The position numbers were made by a program, and so were the translations under genes. Positions 38,098 through 47,683 of a stretch of DNA of 64,000 bases are shown piece after piece. The notes beneath the pieces were generated by a model, which saw only the letters and a list, made by a program, of their open reading frames with translations, was not told where the DNA came from and ran no database searches. Numbering within the stretch: the first letter of the stretch is position 1; each line of letters begins with the position of its first letter. The DNA comes from Phycisphaerales bacterium (GTDB taxonomy: Bacteria > Planctomycetota > Phycisphaerae > Phycisphaerales > UBA1924): assembly GCA_016709445.1 (NCBI GenBank), contig JADJMV010000001.1:248001-312000 (forward strand), given 5' to 3'.

Positions 38098-38141
38098 TCG
38101 GCCGACCGCCCCGTCTTGGGAGGCGGCGGGTGATCGGCCGA
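38098..38141 (+). other. structured leader upstream of the VPAPG-tailed gene
   Basis: The self-complementary octamer TCGGCCGA occurs at 38098-38105 and again at 38134-38141, enclosing CCGCC / GGCGG arms, so the RNA can fold into a long hairpin. A second small hairpin (GCGCC-AACT-GGTGC, allowing one G-U pair) follows before the GGGAGGAG ribosome binding site. It may be a stability or regulatory leader. Confidence 0.4.
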
Positions 38142-38181
38142 AAGCGCGGCGCCAACTGGTGCGGCGCGGGAGGAGATGGAG

Positions 38182-39120
38182 ATGCGCCAGCGTTTTACAT
38201 GGGTTGCGGTGCTTGGCTTGGCGGCCGGTTTCGCCATGGGGCAGGACCGCACGGTCGGTGAGTGCACGATCATGATTCCGGACTCGACGAACGACCGGGT
38301 CATGCTGTTCAGCGAGGCCGACGGCTCGCTCATCAACGCGGACTGGATCGATCTGAGCCCATATGGGGCGCAGACCCCGGTGAACGCGATCCAGGTCGGC
38401 AACGAGGTCTGGGTCAGCGACCAACTCGCCGACTCGATCTTCCGATTCTCGCTCGATGGGTCGACCCACCTGGGCACGATCTCCGGCGGCATGGACAACA
38501 TCCGCGGCATCGAATGGGTCGGCAACACCGTGTACGTCACCAATTCGGGAACCGGGAACGGCGCACCCGGGAAGGGCATCGTCACCATCGACGTCCCGAC
38601 CCACACGATCAGCGGCTTCTTTACGGCCGGCGACGACGGCGCGGGCGATCCCTTCGACGTGCTGAGCTACTTCGGCAATCTGCTGATCAACGACATCGCC
38701 GGGGACGACATCGACACGTTCTCGACCGGCGGCTCGTTCATGTCCGTGTTCCATGAGTCCAACGGCTCCACCGACCTCAACTTCCCCGAGCAGATGATCA
38801 CCACCGATTTCGGCACGGTGCTCGTCGGCGGCTTCAGCTCCCCCGACGGCGTCTATGAGTTCGATCAGCTCGGCAACGAGCTCAACTACTGGGCCGTCGG
38901 CTCGGGCGTCCGCGGCGTGCACGCCCTTGAGAACGGGAACATCCTCTTCACCGACGGCAACGGTGTCCACGTCCTGGACCCCAACACCCTCTCGGTCACC
39001 GATTCGCTCGCCGGCGTCAGCGCCCGCTTTGCCGAGTGCGTGGTGGTCCCGGCTCCGGGCGCCCTCGCCCTCGCGGGGCTTGCCGGCCTGACCCTTGCCG
39101 GGCGCCGTCGCACCCGGTAG
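38182..39120 (+). CDS. exported protein with PEP-CTERM-like VPAPG tail
   Basis: A 312-residue exported protein. Signal peptide (MRQRFTWVAVLGLAAGFAMG), then a beta-propeller-like series of blades (NAIQVGNEVWVSDQLADSIF, GIEWVGNTVYVTNSGTG, VHALENGNILFTDGNG). It ends VPAPGALALAGLAGLTLAGRRRTR. The ATG at 38182 is preferred over 38176, because GGGAGGAG then lies 6 bases away rather than touching the start. Function unknown; likely surface-sorted. Downstream hairpin terminator at 39176. Confidence 0.8.
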   Translation: MRQRFTWVAVLGLAAGFAMGQDRTVGECTIMIPDSTNDRVMLFSEADGSLINADWIDLSPYGAQTPVNAIQVGNEVWVSDQLADSIFRFSLDGSTHLGTISGGMDNIRGIEWVGNTVYVTNSGTGNGAPGKGIVTIDVPTHTISGFFTAGDDGAGDPFDVLSYFGNLLINDIAGDDIDTFSTGGSFMSVFHESNGSTDLNFPEQMITTDFGTVLVGGFSSPDGVYEFDQLGNELNYWAVGSGVRGVHALENGNILFTDGNGVHVLDPNTLSVTDSLAGVSARFAECVVVPAPGALALAGLAGLTLAGRRRTR

Positions 39121-39175
39121 ACACGCTCCCAGCCGGCCCCCGTTCACGGGCGGCCGCGCGGAGGGGAAACCGAGG

Positions 39176-39211
39176 CCGCCGGGCGGATCCGTCCGGCGGT
39201 CTCTTGGTTTG
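39176..39211 (+). terminator. candidate intrinsic terminator
   Basis: A near-continuous 12-bp complementary stem (CCGCCGGGCGGA / TCCGTCCGGCGG, one G-U pair) begins 55 bases past the VPAPG-tailed gene and is followed by TCTCTTGGTTT. The loop would have to open from the centre of the stem. The T tract is short but present. Confidence 0.6.
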
Positions 39212-39278
39212 GTGTCCGGCCGCGCGGCCACCCCGATTGCTATCCAGCCGGGTCCGGCTTCCGGCCGAAGAAAGGGGC

Positions 39279-40235
39279 ATGCCCCAGCCCCCCGACGTGA
39301 CCCAGGCCTTCCGGGCCTGGCAGGAGCAATCACGCCTGCTCGAGCGCGTGCAGATCGGCTTCATCGTCGGTCCGCCGAAAACCGGCACTTCGTGGGTCAC
39401 ATCCACGCTCCACGCCCACCCGAACGCGGTCGCCCGAGGCGAGGGGCACCTCCCCACCCGTCTCATCCCCGCGCTCGGGCAGGCGATGCAGGCGTACCAC
39501 AACGCACAGGCCGGCGGCCCGCGACAGAAGGACAAACCGCCGGCCGCCTGGCTTACCCCCGACCCGTCCGACACGCTCCTGCTCGCCCGGCAGGCCTGCG
39601 ACCGCGTGTTCGTCCGCTACCTCGCCACACTCAAGCCCGGCGCCAAGGAGCGGATTATGGCGCTGCTGGACAAGACCCCCGACAACGCCCGCCATATGGA
39701 CCTGCTGGCCACCATCTACCCGTGGGGCAGGTTCATTTGCGTGACGCGCGATGTCCGCGATACCGCTGTGAGTTCTTGGTTTCATCGCAAGCTCCTCGGC
39801 GAGACGATCCCGTACGCGACGATCGACGAGTTTGCCCTCGCGTTTGCCCACGACGTTTGGGCACCGATGATGTGGCTCGCCCGCCGCAGCGCCCGCGCTC
39901 TCGGCCCGCACCGGTACCTCGAGGTCGCGTACGAGGACTACAAGGCCCGCCCCGCCGAACAGGTCGAGCGCCTGCTCGGCTTCCTCGGTCTCCCGGCCGA
40001 ACCGGACTACGTCGGCGCCTGCGTTTCCGACGCCGACTTCCGACGGCAGGGCGGCCGGGAGCCCGGCATCGAGCGGGCGAGCTTCTTCCGTAAGGGCGCC
40101 GTCGGCGATTGGCACAACCACCTCTCCGAGCGGGCGGCTGAGCAGACCCTCCGCCACGCTCACGAAATCCTCGCGCAGCCCTTCGAGCCGGGCAGCACCG
40201 AAAACGCCCTACCATCACAGACCTGCGCGGTCTGA
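39279..40235 (+). CDS. sulfotransferase-family protein
   Basis: A 318-residue cytosolic sulfotransferase, which moves sulfate from PAPS to a glycan or other acceptor. It has the 5'-phosphosulfate loop GPPKTGTSWV (about residues 28-37) and the 3'-phosphate-binding segment VTRDVRDTAVSSWFH. The remaining core is a P-loop-like sulfotransferase with no signal peptide. An AAAGGGG site precedes the ATG. Only 4 bases separate it from the NeuD-like gene, so the two may modify one saccharide. Confidence 0.88.
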   Translation: MPQPPDVTQAFRAWQEQSRLLERVQIGFIVGPPKTGTSWVTSTLHAHPNAVARGEGHLPTRLIPALGQAMQAYHNAQAGGPRQKDKPPAAWLTPDPSDTLLLARQACDRVFVRYLATLKPGAKERIMALLDKTPDNARHMDLLATIYPWGRFICVTRDVRDTAVSSWFHRKLLGETIPYATIDEFALAFAHDVWAPMMWLARRSARALGPHRYLEVAYEDYKARPAEQVERLLGFLGLPAEPDYVGACVSDADFRRQGGREPGIERASFFRKGAVGDWHNHLSERAAEQTLRHAHEILAQPFEPGSTENALPSQTCAV

Positions 40236-40239
40236 CACC

Positions 40240-40884
40240 ATGGCGAGCAACCACGTATCCAACACTCTGGGAGAGATCGTGCTTGTCGGCGGCGGCGGGC
40301 ACGCCCTTGTGGTGGCCGAAGCGTGCCGCGCCTCGGGCGGACGTGTCTTCGGCGTGTATGACGACGACGAGCGCTGCGAGGCCGCCCGTGAGCCCGACGG
40401 CGCCGAGTGGCTCGGGCCCCTGCTCAGCGCCGGTGAACTCGCCAGACCCTGGATCCTCAGCCTGGGGGACCTCGGCATGCGGGCAAGAGTCATCCAGCGG
40501 CTCGGCCCCCACACCCCGGACGCCCAGCGCGTCGTGCATCCCGCCGCCGTGATTGCCTCGACGGCCTCCGTCGCCCGAGGCGTCTTTGTTGGGCCCCTCG
40601 CCCTCGTCCACAGCCGCGCCGCGATCGGCGTGCACGCCATCATCAACTCCGCGGCGATCGTGGAACACGACTGCACCATCGGCGAGAACGCCCACCTCGC
40701 GCCCCGAAGCGTTCTCGGTGGTGGCGTCCGCATCGGCCCCGGCACGCTCGTCGGCCTCGGGGCTGTGGTGCTCCCCGGTCTCACGGTCGGCGCCGGCTGC
40801 GTCGTCGGCGCCGGCGCCGTCGTCCGGCGCCATGTGCCCGATGGCTCCCGCGTCGTCGGCGTGCCCGCCACACCGATCGATTGA
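40240..40884 (+). CDS. NeuD/PglD-family sugar O- or N-acyltransferase
   Basis: A 214-residue protein with the N-terminal nucleotide-sugar-binding GGGGHALVVAEA motif and a C-terminal left-handed beta-helix of hexapeptide repeats. It contains HPAAVIASTASVARG, the NSAAIVEHDCTIGENAHLAP segment with the catalytic-type His, and ends VVGVPATPID. Such enzymes acetylate amino or sialic sugars in capsule, lipopolysaccharide or glycoprotein synthesis. It follows the sulfotransferase by 4 bases; the acceptor is unknown. Confidence 0.88.
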   Translation: MASNHVSNTLGEIVLVGGGGHALVVAEACRASGGRVFGVYDDDERCEAAREPDGAEWLGPLLSAGELARPWILSLGDLGMRARVIQRLGPHTPDAQRVVHPAAVIASTASVARGVFVGPLALVHSRAAIGVHAIINSAAIVEHDCTIGENAHLAPRSVLGGGVRIGPGTLVGLGAVVLPGLTVGAGCVVGAGAVVRRHVPDGSRVVGVPATPID

Positions 40885-40898
40885 CCCCGCCACCCGGC

Positions 40899-42709
40899 CT
40901 ACGGGCGTGGGCCGGCGTGCTCGACGATTGCCGACGCTGCACCCTCCGACCAACCGGACGCCTCCACCGCCTGATTCTCCTCGTAACGGATATCGGCCTC
41001 GTTCGCGCGGTTGTACTGCGCGATCGCCTGGCCCGGCGCCAGTACAAACGTGTTTCGGCGCACCACGTTGGCGAACGTCCAGTGCCAGCGGAGCGGCGTT
41101 GTGTCGATCGCCCAGAACGTGTTGCCCTCGATCAGCACGTCCGTCGTCCCCTGGTCGAGGAAGGTCCCGTTCGAGGGCGCCCGCCCCGCGTTGGCCGGCA
41201 CATCGTGGATCGCGTTGCCCCGCAGCACCGTGCCGGGCTGCCGACCCAGCGTGTAGATCCCGCCGCCGTCGCTGAGCGTCTGCATCACGTGATGGATGTG
41301 GTTGTCCTCGATCCGGTTCTCGCGGCAGGGCGTCGGCGTCTCGTCCCACCGCCAGCCCACGCTGACGCCCGTGTATGGCAGCTCCCGGATCTCGCAGCCG
41401 GATACCGCCGTCCGCTCCGCCAGGCCGATCCACACGCCGACGGCCCCGAAGAACCGCTGTCCGCACCGTTCTATGAGGCAGTGATCGACCGTGTTGCCCG
41501 ACGCGGTCTGGCTCGGCGCCGTCTGCCACCACGCCCCGCCGTCGACCACCCGCCCGGCGGCCTCGCCGATCATGACGCCGTTGGCGCCGCAGTCACGCAC
41601 CACCGAGTCCCTGACGCTGCAGCCCCGGCACCCCTCGCCGATCCAGAGCCCCGCACCCCCAACGCTTTCGATCGTGCAGCCCTCGAATGCGCAGTCCTCC
41701 GCCCACACCAACGAGACCGCGGCGGGTACAGGGTCGCGGGTTCCATCCGAGCCCTCATCCCGCGCTGTTCATAGAACGATGCCTGCCCCTCCGCGTAGCC
41801 ATACGCGGGGATCGGCCACGAGGTATGCGCGAAGCGGATACCGCGGATCTCCACGCCGCGCACCGGACGTCCGGCGGCCCCGACGATGCGCACCAGCGCC
41901 GGGGCCTTTGGAGCGACGATACGGGCCGATCGAAGCTCCTCCCCTTCGTGGGGTCGATACGCCAGCTCGCCGCTCGCGCGGTCGAGTGACCACTCCCCCG
42001 GCGCATCCAGCAGCGTCGGCCCCCCCTCGACGAAGAACCGCGGGTGCGGCTCGAAATTGGTGATCGCGAACTGGGCTGCGCTGCATCCGATCGGCGCCGC
42101 CAGCGTGAGCGCGCCACGCGCCCGGTCCACCGCCGCGATCGGCGAACGAGAGATCGACCAGTCGTGGAGAAACACTACTTCACACCGAGAATCCAAGAGT
42201 TCCGGTGCAAGCTCTCCGGGGTCGAAGGCGAAGCCCGTCCGGTTGTCCTCCGCCGCCCGCACCACCCGCGCGTACCCCGCGTTCGGCGCCCGTGCCCGGA
42301 CCGCGCGCCGCCCATCGACAAACAACTCCTCGAACCACCACGATCCCGACTGAACCTCTCCGATCGTGGCCCGCCACGTCCCGTCCCCAGCCTCTCGCCA
42401 CCCCGCAATGTCGCGCCCACCCGAGATCGTCGGCTCCGATCCCGGTGCCGCCCGGATCGTCAGGCCCTCGCCCACCAACCCCGCGTCGAGCACGATCGGC
42501 CCCTCGATCGGGTACACGCCGTCTCCGAGAATCACCTCGGCCGCGGAACGATCGCTCCGGGCCCGGTGATTCGCGATGGTCGCCAGCGCGTCCTCGAGCG
42601 TGGCCGCGCCCGGTTGTGAGGGTCCAACCTGAAGGTGCAACTGGCCCCAGGCGGGCCCCGCGGCCGCCAGAAGGAGCGCGAGAGCGCCGAACCGCGTCGT
42701 CGTCTTCAT
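40899..42709 (-). CDS. secreted right-handed beta-helix protein, with a frameshift
   Basis: About 603 residues after repair of one missing base in the run at about 41724-41726 (ATLYP, then AAVSLVWAEDCAFEGC). Signal peptide (MKTTTRFGALALLLAAAGPAWG) and a first domain with ATLEDALATIANHRA and SEPTISGGRDIAGW, as in right-handed beta-helix glycoside hydrolases and lyases. The second half holds beta-helix coils (VGGAGLWIGEGCRGCSVRDS, NTVDHCLIERCG, NRIEDNHIHHV, GTVLRGNAIHDV). Resembles GH141-type or related polysaccharide-active proteins, but I cannot name the substrate. Divergent from the ECF sigma gene. Confidence 0.78.
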
Positions 42710-42758
42710 GGCGGCCCATGCTAGCGGCCGCCCCGGCACCCCCCGGTTACCATCCGCC

Positions 42759-43394
42759 GTGCACCCAAGGGACCGGAACATCCAGGCCAAGCCCCCGACG
42801 GCCGACGACGAGACCGATCGCCGCCTCGTCGGGGAGATCCGAGCCGGCGATCCTCACGCCTGGACCCGTCTGATCGAGCGGTACCAGGTCCGGGTGTATT
42901 CGGTGTGTGTCAGGATGGTCCACGATCGGGAGCTGGCCAACGACCTGACGCAGGATGCCTTCATCAAGATCATCAAGGGTCTCGATACCTTCGACGAACG
43001 CGCCAAGCTCTCCACCTGGGTTTATCGGGTGACGATGAACGTGTGCCTCAGCAAGCTGCGCTCGGAGAAGCTCCGGCGCCACGCCAGCCTCGATTCCATG
43101 GCCACCGGCGGGGGCCGCGACACGGACCGACGCAGCGAGCTGGGTTTCAGCCAGGAGCGGGAACCCGACGCCGACCGCGGGGTCGAAAGAGACGAGGAAC
43201 GCGGGCGGATGATCGCCGCCCTGGAAGCGTTATCAGACGAGCACCGGGCCATCCTGGTGCTCAGGGATGGGCGGGGCTTGGAGTACGAGCAGATTGCCGA
43301 AGCACTCGACATCCCGATAGGCACCGTCCGAAGCCGGTTGTTCCGGGCCAGGGCGGCCCTCCGACAGGCGATCGAAAGCCTGGGCCCGCGCTAA
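42759..43394 (+). CDS. ECF-family RNA polymerase sigma factor
   Basis: About 211 residues with region 2 (LVGEIRAGDPHAWTRLIERY, DLTQDAFIKIIKGLDTF, KLSTWVYRVTMNVCLSKLR) and region 4 (LEALSDEHRAILVLRDGRGL, EYEQIAEALDIPIGTVRSRL). A linker of about 50 charged residues lies between them, as in RpoE/CarQ-like factors. The GTG at 42759 is preferred because an earlier ATG at 42708 falls across the divergent gene's start. A clear ribosome binding site is absent at either. Immediately followed, 20 bases on, by a membrane protein that is likely its anti-sigma factor. Confidence 0.9.
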   Translation: MHPRDRNIQAKPPTADDETDRRLVGEIRAGDPHAWTRLIERYQVRVYSVCVRMVHDRELANDLTQDAFIKIIKGLDTFDERAKLSTWVYRVTMNVCLSKLRSEKLRRHASLDSMATGGGRDTDRRSELGFSQEREPDADRGVERDEERGRMIAALEALSDEHRAILVLRDGRGLEYEQIAEALDIPIGTVRSRLFRARAALRQAIESLGPR

Positions 43395-43414
43395 CCGCCA
43401 ACGATTCAGACCCC

Positions 43415-44539
43415 ATGGCCAAGGACCTGTTCCAGAACCTCCCCTTCGACGACGACACCCTCGCTGCGCTCGTCGAGGGCGAGTTGAGCCCCCAGCAGAT
43501 CGACGCGATCCGCGAGCGGCTGCTGACAACCAATCCCGACCTCGCGGCCGCGATCGAGCAGATGGCGAGCGACCGGGTGCTCCTCCGCGCCCTGGGCGAC
43601 GAGCGGCCGCCGGCCGGGCTCGCCGAATCGATCACCGCCAGACTCGAGCGCGAGGCCCTCATCGGCCTCGCCCAGGGGGAGCCGACCAGCGGCACCCTGC
43701 GGGTCTCCACCGTACACCACGCCCGACCGCGCGGCGGTTCGCGCTGGCTGACCGGTCGCGTCGGCGCGGGGCTCGCCGTCGCGGCGATGCTCGCGCTCGC
43801 GGTCGGGGTGGCGCTTCAATTCGTCGGGCCCCGGGCCCCGAAGCTTGATCCCGGTCCGATCGCTGACCATGGGGAGAAGCAGCCCGCCGAGGGGCCGCTT
43901 GTGGCGATCGAGCAGCGCGCCGATCCCGCCGCCAAAGTCAGCGCGGACGTCGCCCCCACGCCTCAAGACGAGCCGCAGACTCTCGCCCTCGCGCGGCCCG
44001 ATCCCGCTCCAGCCCCGGAGTGGAGGCCGGTCTCCGACATCGACACGGCCCTCGCGCTTCTCGCGGAGGGTCGACTTGTGGTCCGTCTCCGCGCTGCCTC
44101 ACCCGACGACGCGTTGTCCGACCTCTCTCGCCTCGCCGATCAGCCGGATCGGCCCGGCAAGGCGTTCCGCATCCAGCACGAGGTCGCCTCGGCGGTCGCC
44201 CTCGCCATGGAGCAGCGGTTCGCCCCCGCGGCTGCCGAGCCCATCGCCTACGCCGACTCCAGCCAGCACGATCCGGTCCGACCCGCGCCCGTGGCTCGGC
44301 GCTCTCCCCTCGAGGGTGTCTACATGGCCGATGCGCGGCTCGACAAGGCCGCCCTGCTCTCGCTCCAAGCCGCCCTCTCGCTGGGCGACGGGCGCGTGGC
44401 CCAATTCGAGGAGCTCCCCGAGCCGCTCGAACTCCCGCACGTGCTCACTCCGGACGCCGTGCTGTGGTGGAGCCGTCCGCCTTCGGAATGGACCAGCCGC
44501 GCCTTCGTCCCCGTCGTCGTCGAGCGCATCGACCGCTAG
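43415..44539 (+). CDS. probable anti-sigma factor, membrane-anchored
   Basis: A 374-residue single-pass membrane protein. The cytoplasmic N-terminus (about 1-113) begins MAKDLFQNLPFDDDTLAALV and has a zf-HC2-like helical pattern (EGELSPQQIDAIRERL) but lacks visible Cys-His zinc ligands. TM at about 116-138. The periplasmic part of about 235 residues is Pro/Ala-rich at first, then a domain with RPVSDIDTALALLAEGRLVV. Position right after the ECF sigma factor and this topology support an anti-sigma role. Family not otherwise recognised. Confidence 0.65.
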   Translation: MAKDLFQNLPFDDDTLAALVEGELSPQQIDAIRERLLTTNPDLAAAIEQMASDRVLLRALGDERPPAGLAESITARLEREALIGLAQGEPTSGTLRVSTVHHARPRGGSRWLTGRVGAGLAVAAMLALAVGVALQFVGPRAPKLDPGPIADHGEKQPAEGPLVAIEQRADPAAKVSADVAPTPQDEPQTLALARPDPAPAPEWRPVSDIDTALALLAEGRLVVRLRAASPDDALSDLSRLADQPDRPGKAFRIQHEVASAVALAMEQRFAPAAAEPIAYADSSQHDPVRPAPVARRSPLEGVYMADARLDKAALLSLQAALSLGDGRVAQFEELPEPLELPHVLTPDAVLWWSRPPSEWTSRAFVPVVVERIDR

Positions 44540-44562
44540 ACCCGTGCCGCCTCGATCCCGCC

Positions 44563-47438
44563 CTAGTTCGCCACGATGTTGACCAGCCTCCCGGGCACGG
44601 CGATCACCTTGCGTACCGTCTTGCCCTCGATCAATCGCCGGATGTCCGTGTCCGCGAGCGCGATCTCGATGATCCGGTCCGCGTCGGCGTCGCTCGGCAC
44701 CGTCAGCTTCGCCCGCACTTTCCCGGCGATCTGCACCGCGATCTCGACCTCGTCGTCCCGCAGCATCGCTTCGTCGAACGCGGGCCAGGGCGCCAGGCTG
44801 ACCGACTCGGTGTGCCCCAGCCGGTGCCACAACTCCTCGCCCATGTGGGGGGCAAACGCGGAGAGCACGCGGCTGAACCGATCGAGCTGGTCTCGCGTGA
44901 GCCCGCCCGAGCTCGTCGCCGCGTTCACGAACTCGATCATCGACGCGATCGCGGTATTGAACGCCAGCCTCTCCACATCCGAGCCGACTTTGGCGATCGT
45001 ACGGTGCAGAAGCTTCTCCACGCGCTCGTCGGGGGCGTCGCGCAGCGTCAGCACGCCCGCCTCCTCGTCGACCACCAGTCGCCACGCCCGCTGCAGGAAG
45101 CGGTACAGGCCGATGGTGTCGTTGGTATTCCAGGGCTTGCTCGCCTCGAGCGGGCCCATATACATCTCGTAGAGTCGGAACGTGTCGGCGCCGAATTCGT
45201 GGATGACGTCATCGGGGTTTACCACGTTCTTCAGGCTCTTGCTCATCTTCGCGGTGATCTGGTGCACGGGTCGGCCCGTGGCCCGCTCCACGAACGAACC
45301 GTCCTCCCGCCGGTCCACCTCGTCGATCGCCACCAGCGACCTGTCCTGCCGCTGGAACGCGTGGCTCGTGATCAGTCCCTGGTGGAACAGCTTCTTGAAG
45401 GGCTCCTGCGTCGAGACCAGCCCCAGGTCGAACAGCACCTTGTGCCAGAACCTCGCATAGAGGAGGTGCAACACGGCGTGCTCCGCCCCGCCCACATACA
45501 GGTCCACACCGCCCTCGCCCAATTCCTCGCGCGCCGGCGCATCCCCTGCATCCAGTACCGCTCGGCCTCCGCGCCCACGAACCGATCGCCGTTGCCCGGG
45601 TCGCAGTACCGCAGGAAATACCAGCACGAGCCGGCCCAGCCCGGCATGGTGTTCGTCTCGCGCGTGACCGGCGTCTCGGGTGGCAACCCACCGACCCCCG
45701 CCTCGCCCGCCGTCGTCTGCACCCAGTCCGACGCCTTCGCGAGCAACGGCTGAGGGTCTTCGCTCTCGACGGGGGCGTAGTCCGCCATGTCCGGCAATCG
45801 CACCGGCAGCACCGATTCCTCTACCGGGTGGTGGTGGCCCGTGGGGTCCCACACGATCGGGAACGGCTCGCCCCAGTACCGCTGCCGGCTGAACAGCCAG
45901 TCCCGCAGGCGGTAGTGCACCTTCCGCATGCCGACATGCTGCGACTCCAGCCAGTCGATGATCCGCCGCTTCGCCGGGCCGATGAACAGCCCGTCGAGGA
46001 AGCCCGAGTTCACCGCGGGCCCGTCGCCGACGTAGGCCTCCCCCTCGAATCCCTCCGTCGGCTGCACCGTCCGCACGATGGGCAGGCCGAACGCCTTGGC
46101 AAAATCCCAGTCGCGTTGGTCCTGCGCCGGCACCGCCATGATCGCGCCGGTCCCGTAGCTCATCAGCACGTAGTCGCTCGTCCAGACCGGGATCGGTCGT
46201 CCCGTCGCTGGGTTCATGACGCTGATTCCAGTCGCGACGCCCGTCTTTTCCTTCCCCTCCATCCGCTCCACGTCGGAGCGGTTCCGCGCCTGCTCCACGT
46301 ATGCCCGCAGGGCCGCCTCGTCTGTCTCCCGGCCCGGATACTCCAGCGCCTCGTCCACCAGCGGGTGCTCCGGCGCCACCACCATGTACGTCGCGCCGAA
46401 GATCGTGTCCGGGCGCGTGGTAAACACGCGCAGCGCGGGCCCCATGGGCACGCCGTCGGCATCGACGATCGCAAAGTCGATCTCCGCGCCCTCGCTCCGG
46501 CCGATCCAGTTGGCCTGAAGCGTCTTCGTCGATTCGGGCCATTCCACCCCGTCCAAACCCGCCAGCAGGCGGTCGGCGTAGGCCGTGATTCGGAACATCC
46601 ACTGGCGCATTGGCTTGCGGAAGACCGGGTAGCCGCCCCGCTCACTCTTTCCGTCGATCACCTCCTCGTTCGCCAGCGCGGTCCCGAGCTTTGGGCACCA
46701 GTTCACCGTCTGGCGCGCGACATACGCCAGCCGGTATGAGTCGACGATCATCCGGCGGGTCTCCGCATCCAGATCCGCCCATGCGCCGACCCGCGTGCCG
46801 CCGGGGATGTCGCCCGCACCCGTGTACTCTGCCGCCGCGGGGTTCAGTCGCACCTCCCTGGTGTCGGCCTCGAACTCCGCCACGAGCTCCGAGATCGGCC
46901 TGGCCCGCTCCTGCTCGGGGTCGAACCACGCGTCGTAGACTTTCAGGAAGATCCACTGCGTCCACCGGTAGTAGTCCGGGTCGATCGTGCCGAACTCCCG
47001 GGACCAGTCGTAGCTGAAGCCGAACCGCTTGAGCTGCCTCCGGAAGTTGTCGATCGCGCTCCGCGTGGTCACCGCCGGGTGGACGCCCGTCTGGATCGCG
47101 TACTGCTCCGCCGGTAATCCGAACGCATCCCACCCCATCGGGTGCAGCACATTGAACCCCTGCATGCGCTTGTACCGGCAGATGATGTCCGTCGCGGTAT
47201 ACCCCTCGGGGTGCCCCACGTGCAGACCGGCGCCCGAGGGGTACGGGAACATGTCGAGGCAGTAGAACTTCGGGCGCGATGCGTCGAAGCCCGGTTCCCC
47301 CGGGTTCGGCACGTGGTACGTCCCGCGTTCCTCCCACCACACCTGCCACCGCGTCTCGATTTCACCGGCGAGGGTTGCCGTGTATCGGAAGGGTGCGGTC
47401 TCACGCTCGGGCCTGGGGTGTTCGGTCTCGGTCGCCAT
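44563..47438 (-). CDS. leuS: leucyl-tRNA synthetase, with a frameshift
   Basis: Class I synthetase charging tRNA(Leu), about 958 residues. The HIGH equivalent is HVGHPEGYTA near the N-terminus, the editing domain includes TTRPDTIFGATYMVVAPEH, and KMSKSLKNVVNP is the KMSKS loop. The frame breaks at about 45543-45546, where one G is missing from a run: YWMQ(G) continues as DAPAREELGEGGVDLYVGG. The C-terminal anticodon-binding part follows to RLVNIVAN. Sequencing error is far more likely than a real break in an essential gene. Confidence 0.94.
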
Positions 47439-47510
47439 GATCGTGCTCGCGTATGGGCTGGAGGTGGTGGGGGGCCGCCCCGGGTGGTGCAGAGCCTACG
47501 CCAAAGTGCA

Positions 47511-47539
47511 ACCGGGCCCCGCATCTCGCGGGGCCCGGT
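47511..47539 (-). terminator. 12-bp perfect hairpin between folC and leuS
   Basis: ACCGGGCCCCGC and GCGGGGCCCGGT form a perfect 12-bp stem around a 5-nt loop. It lies downstream of folC and upstream of leuS, both leftward. After the stem the leftward strand reads TGCACTTTGG, so the T tract is weak. A stem-type terminator or attenuator for folC/leuS is likely. Confidence 0.6.
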
Positions 47540-47683
47540 GAAGAAACGGGGATGCCGCGGACGCGTCAGGGGGCGTTGGAAGGGGAAAGTCGGAGGGCGG
47601 GTCGTCCGGGCTTCATGCACGAAGTATCGGGGCCCATGCCCGCGGGATCAAGACATTCCCCGGTACTTCCCGGGGTCCGGCGC

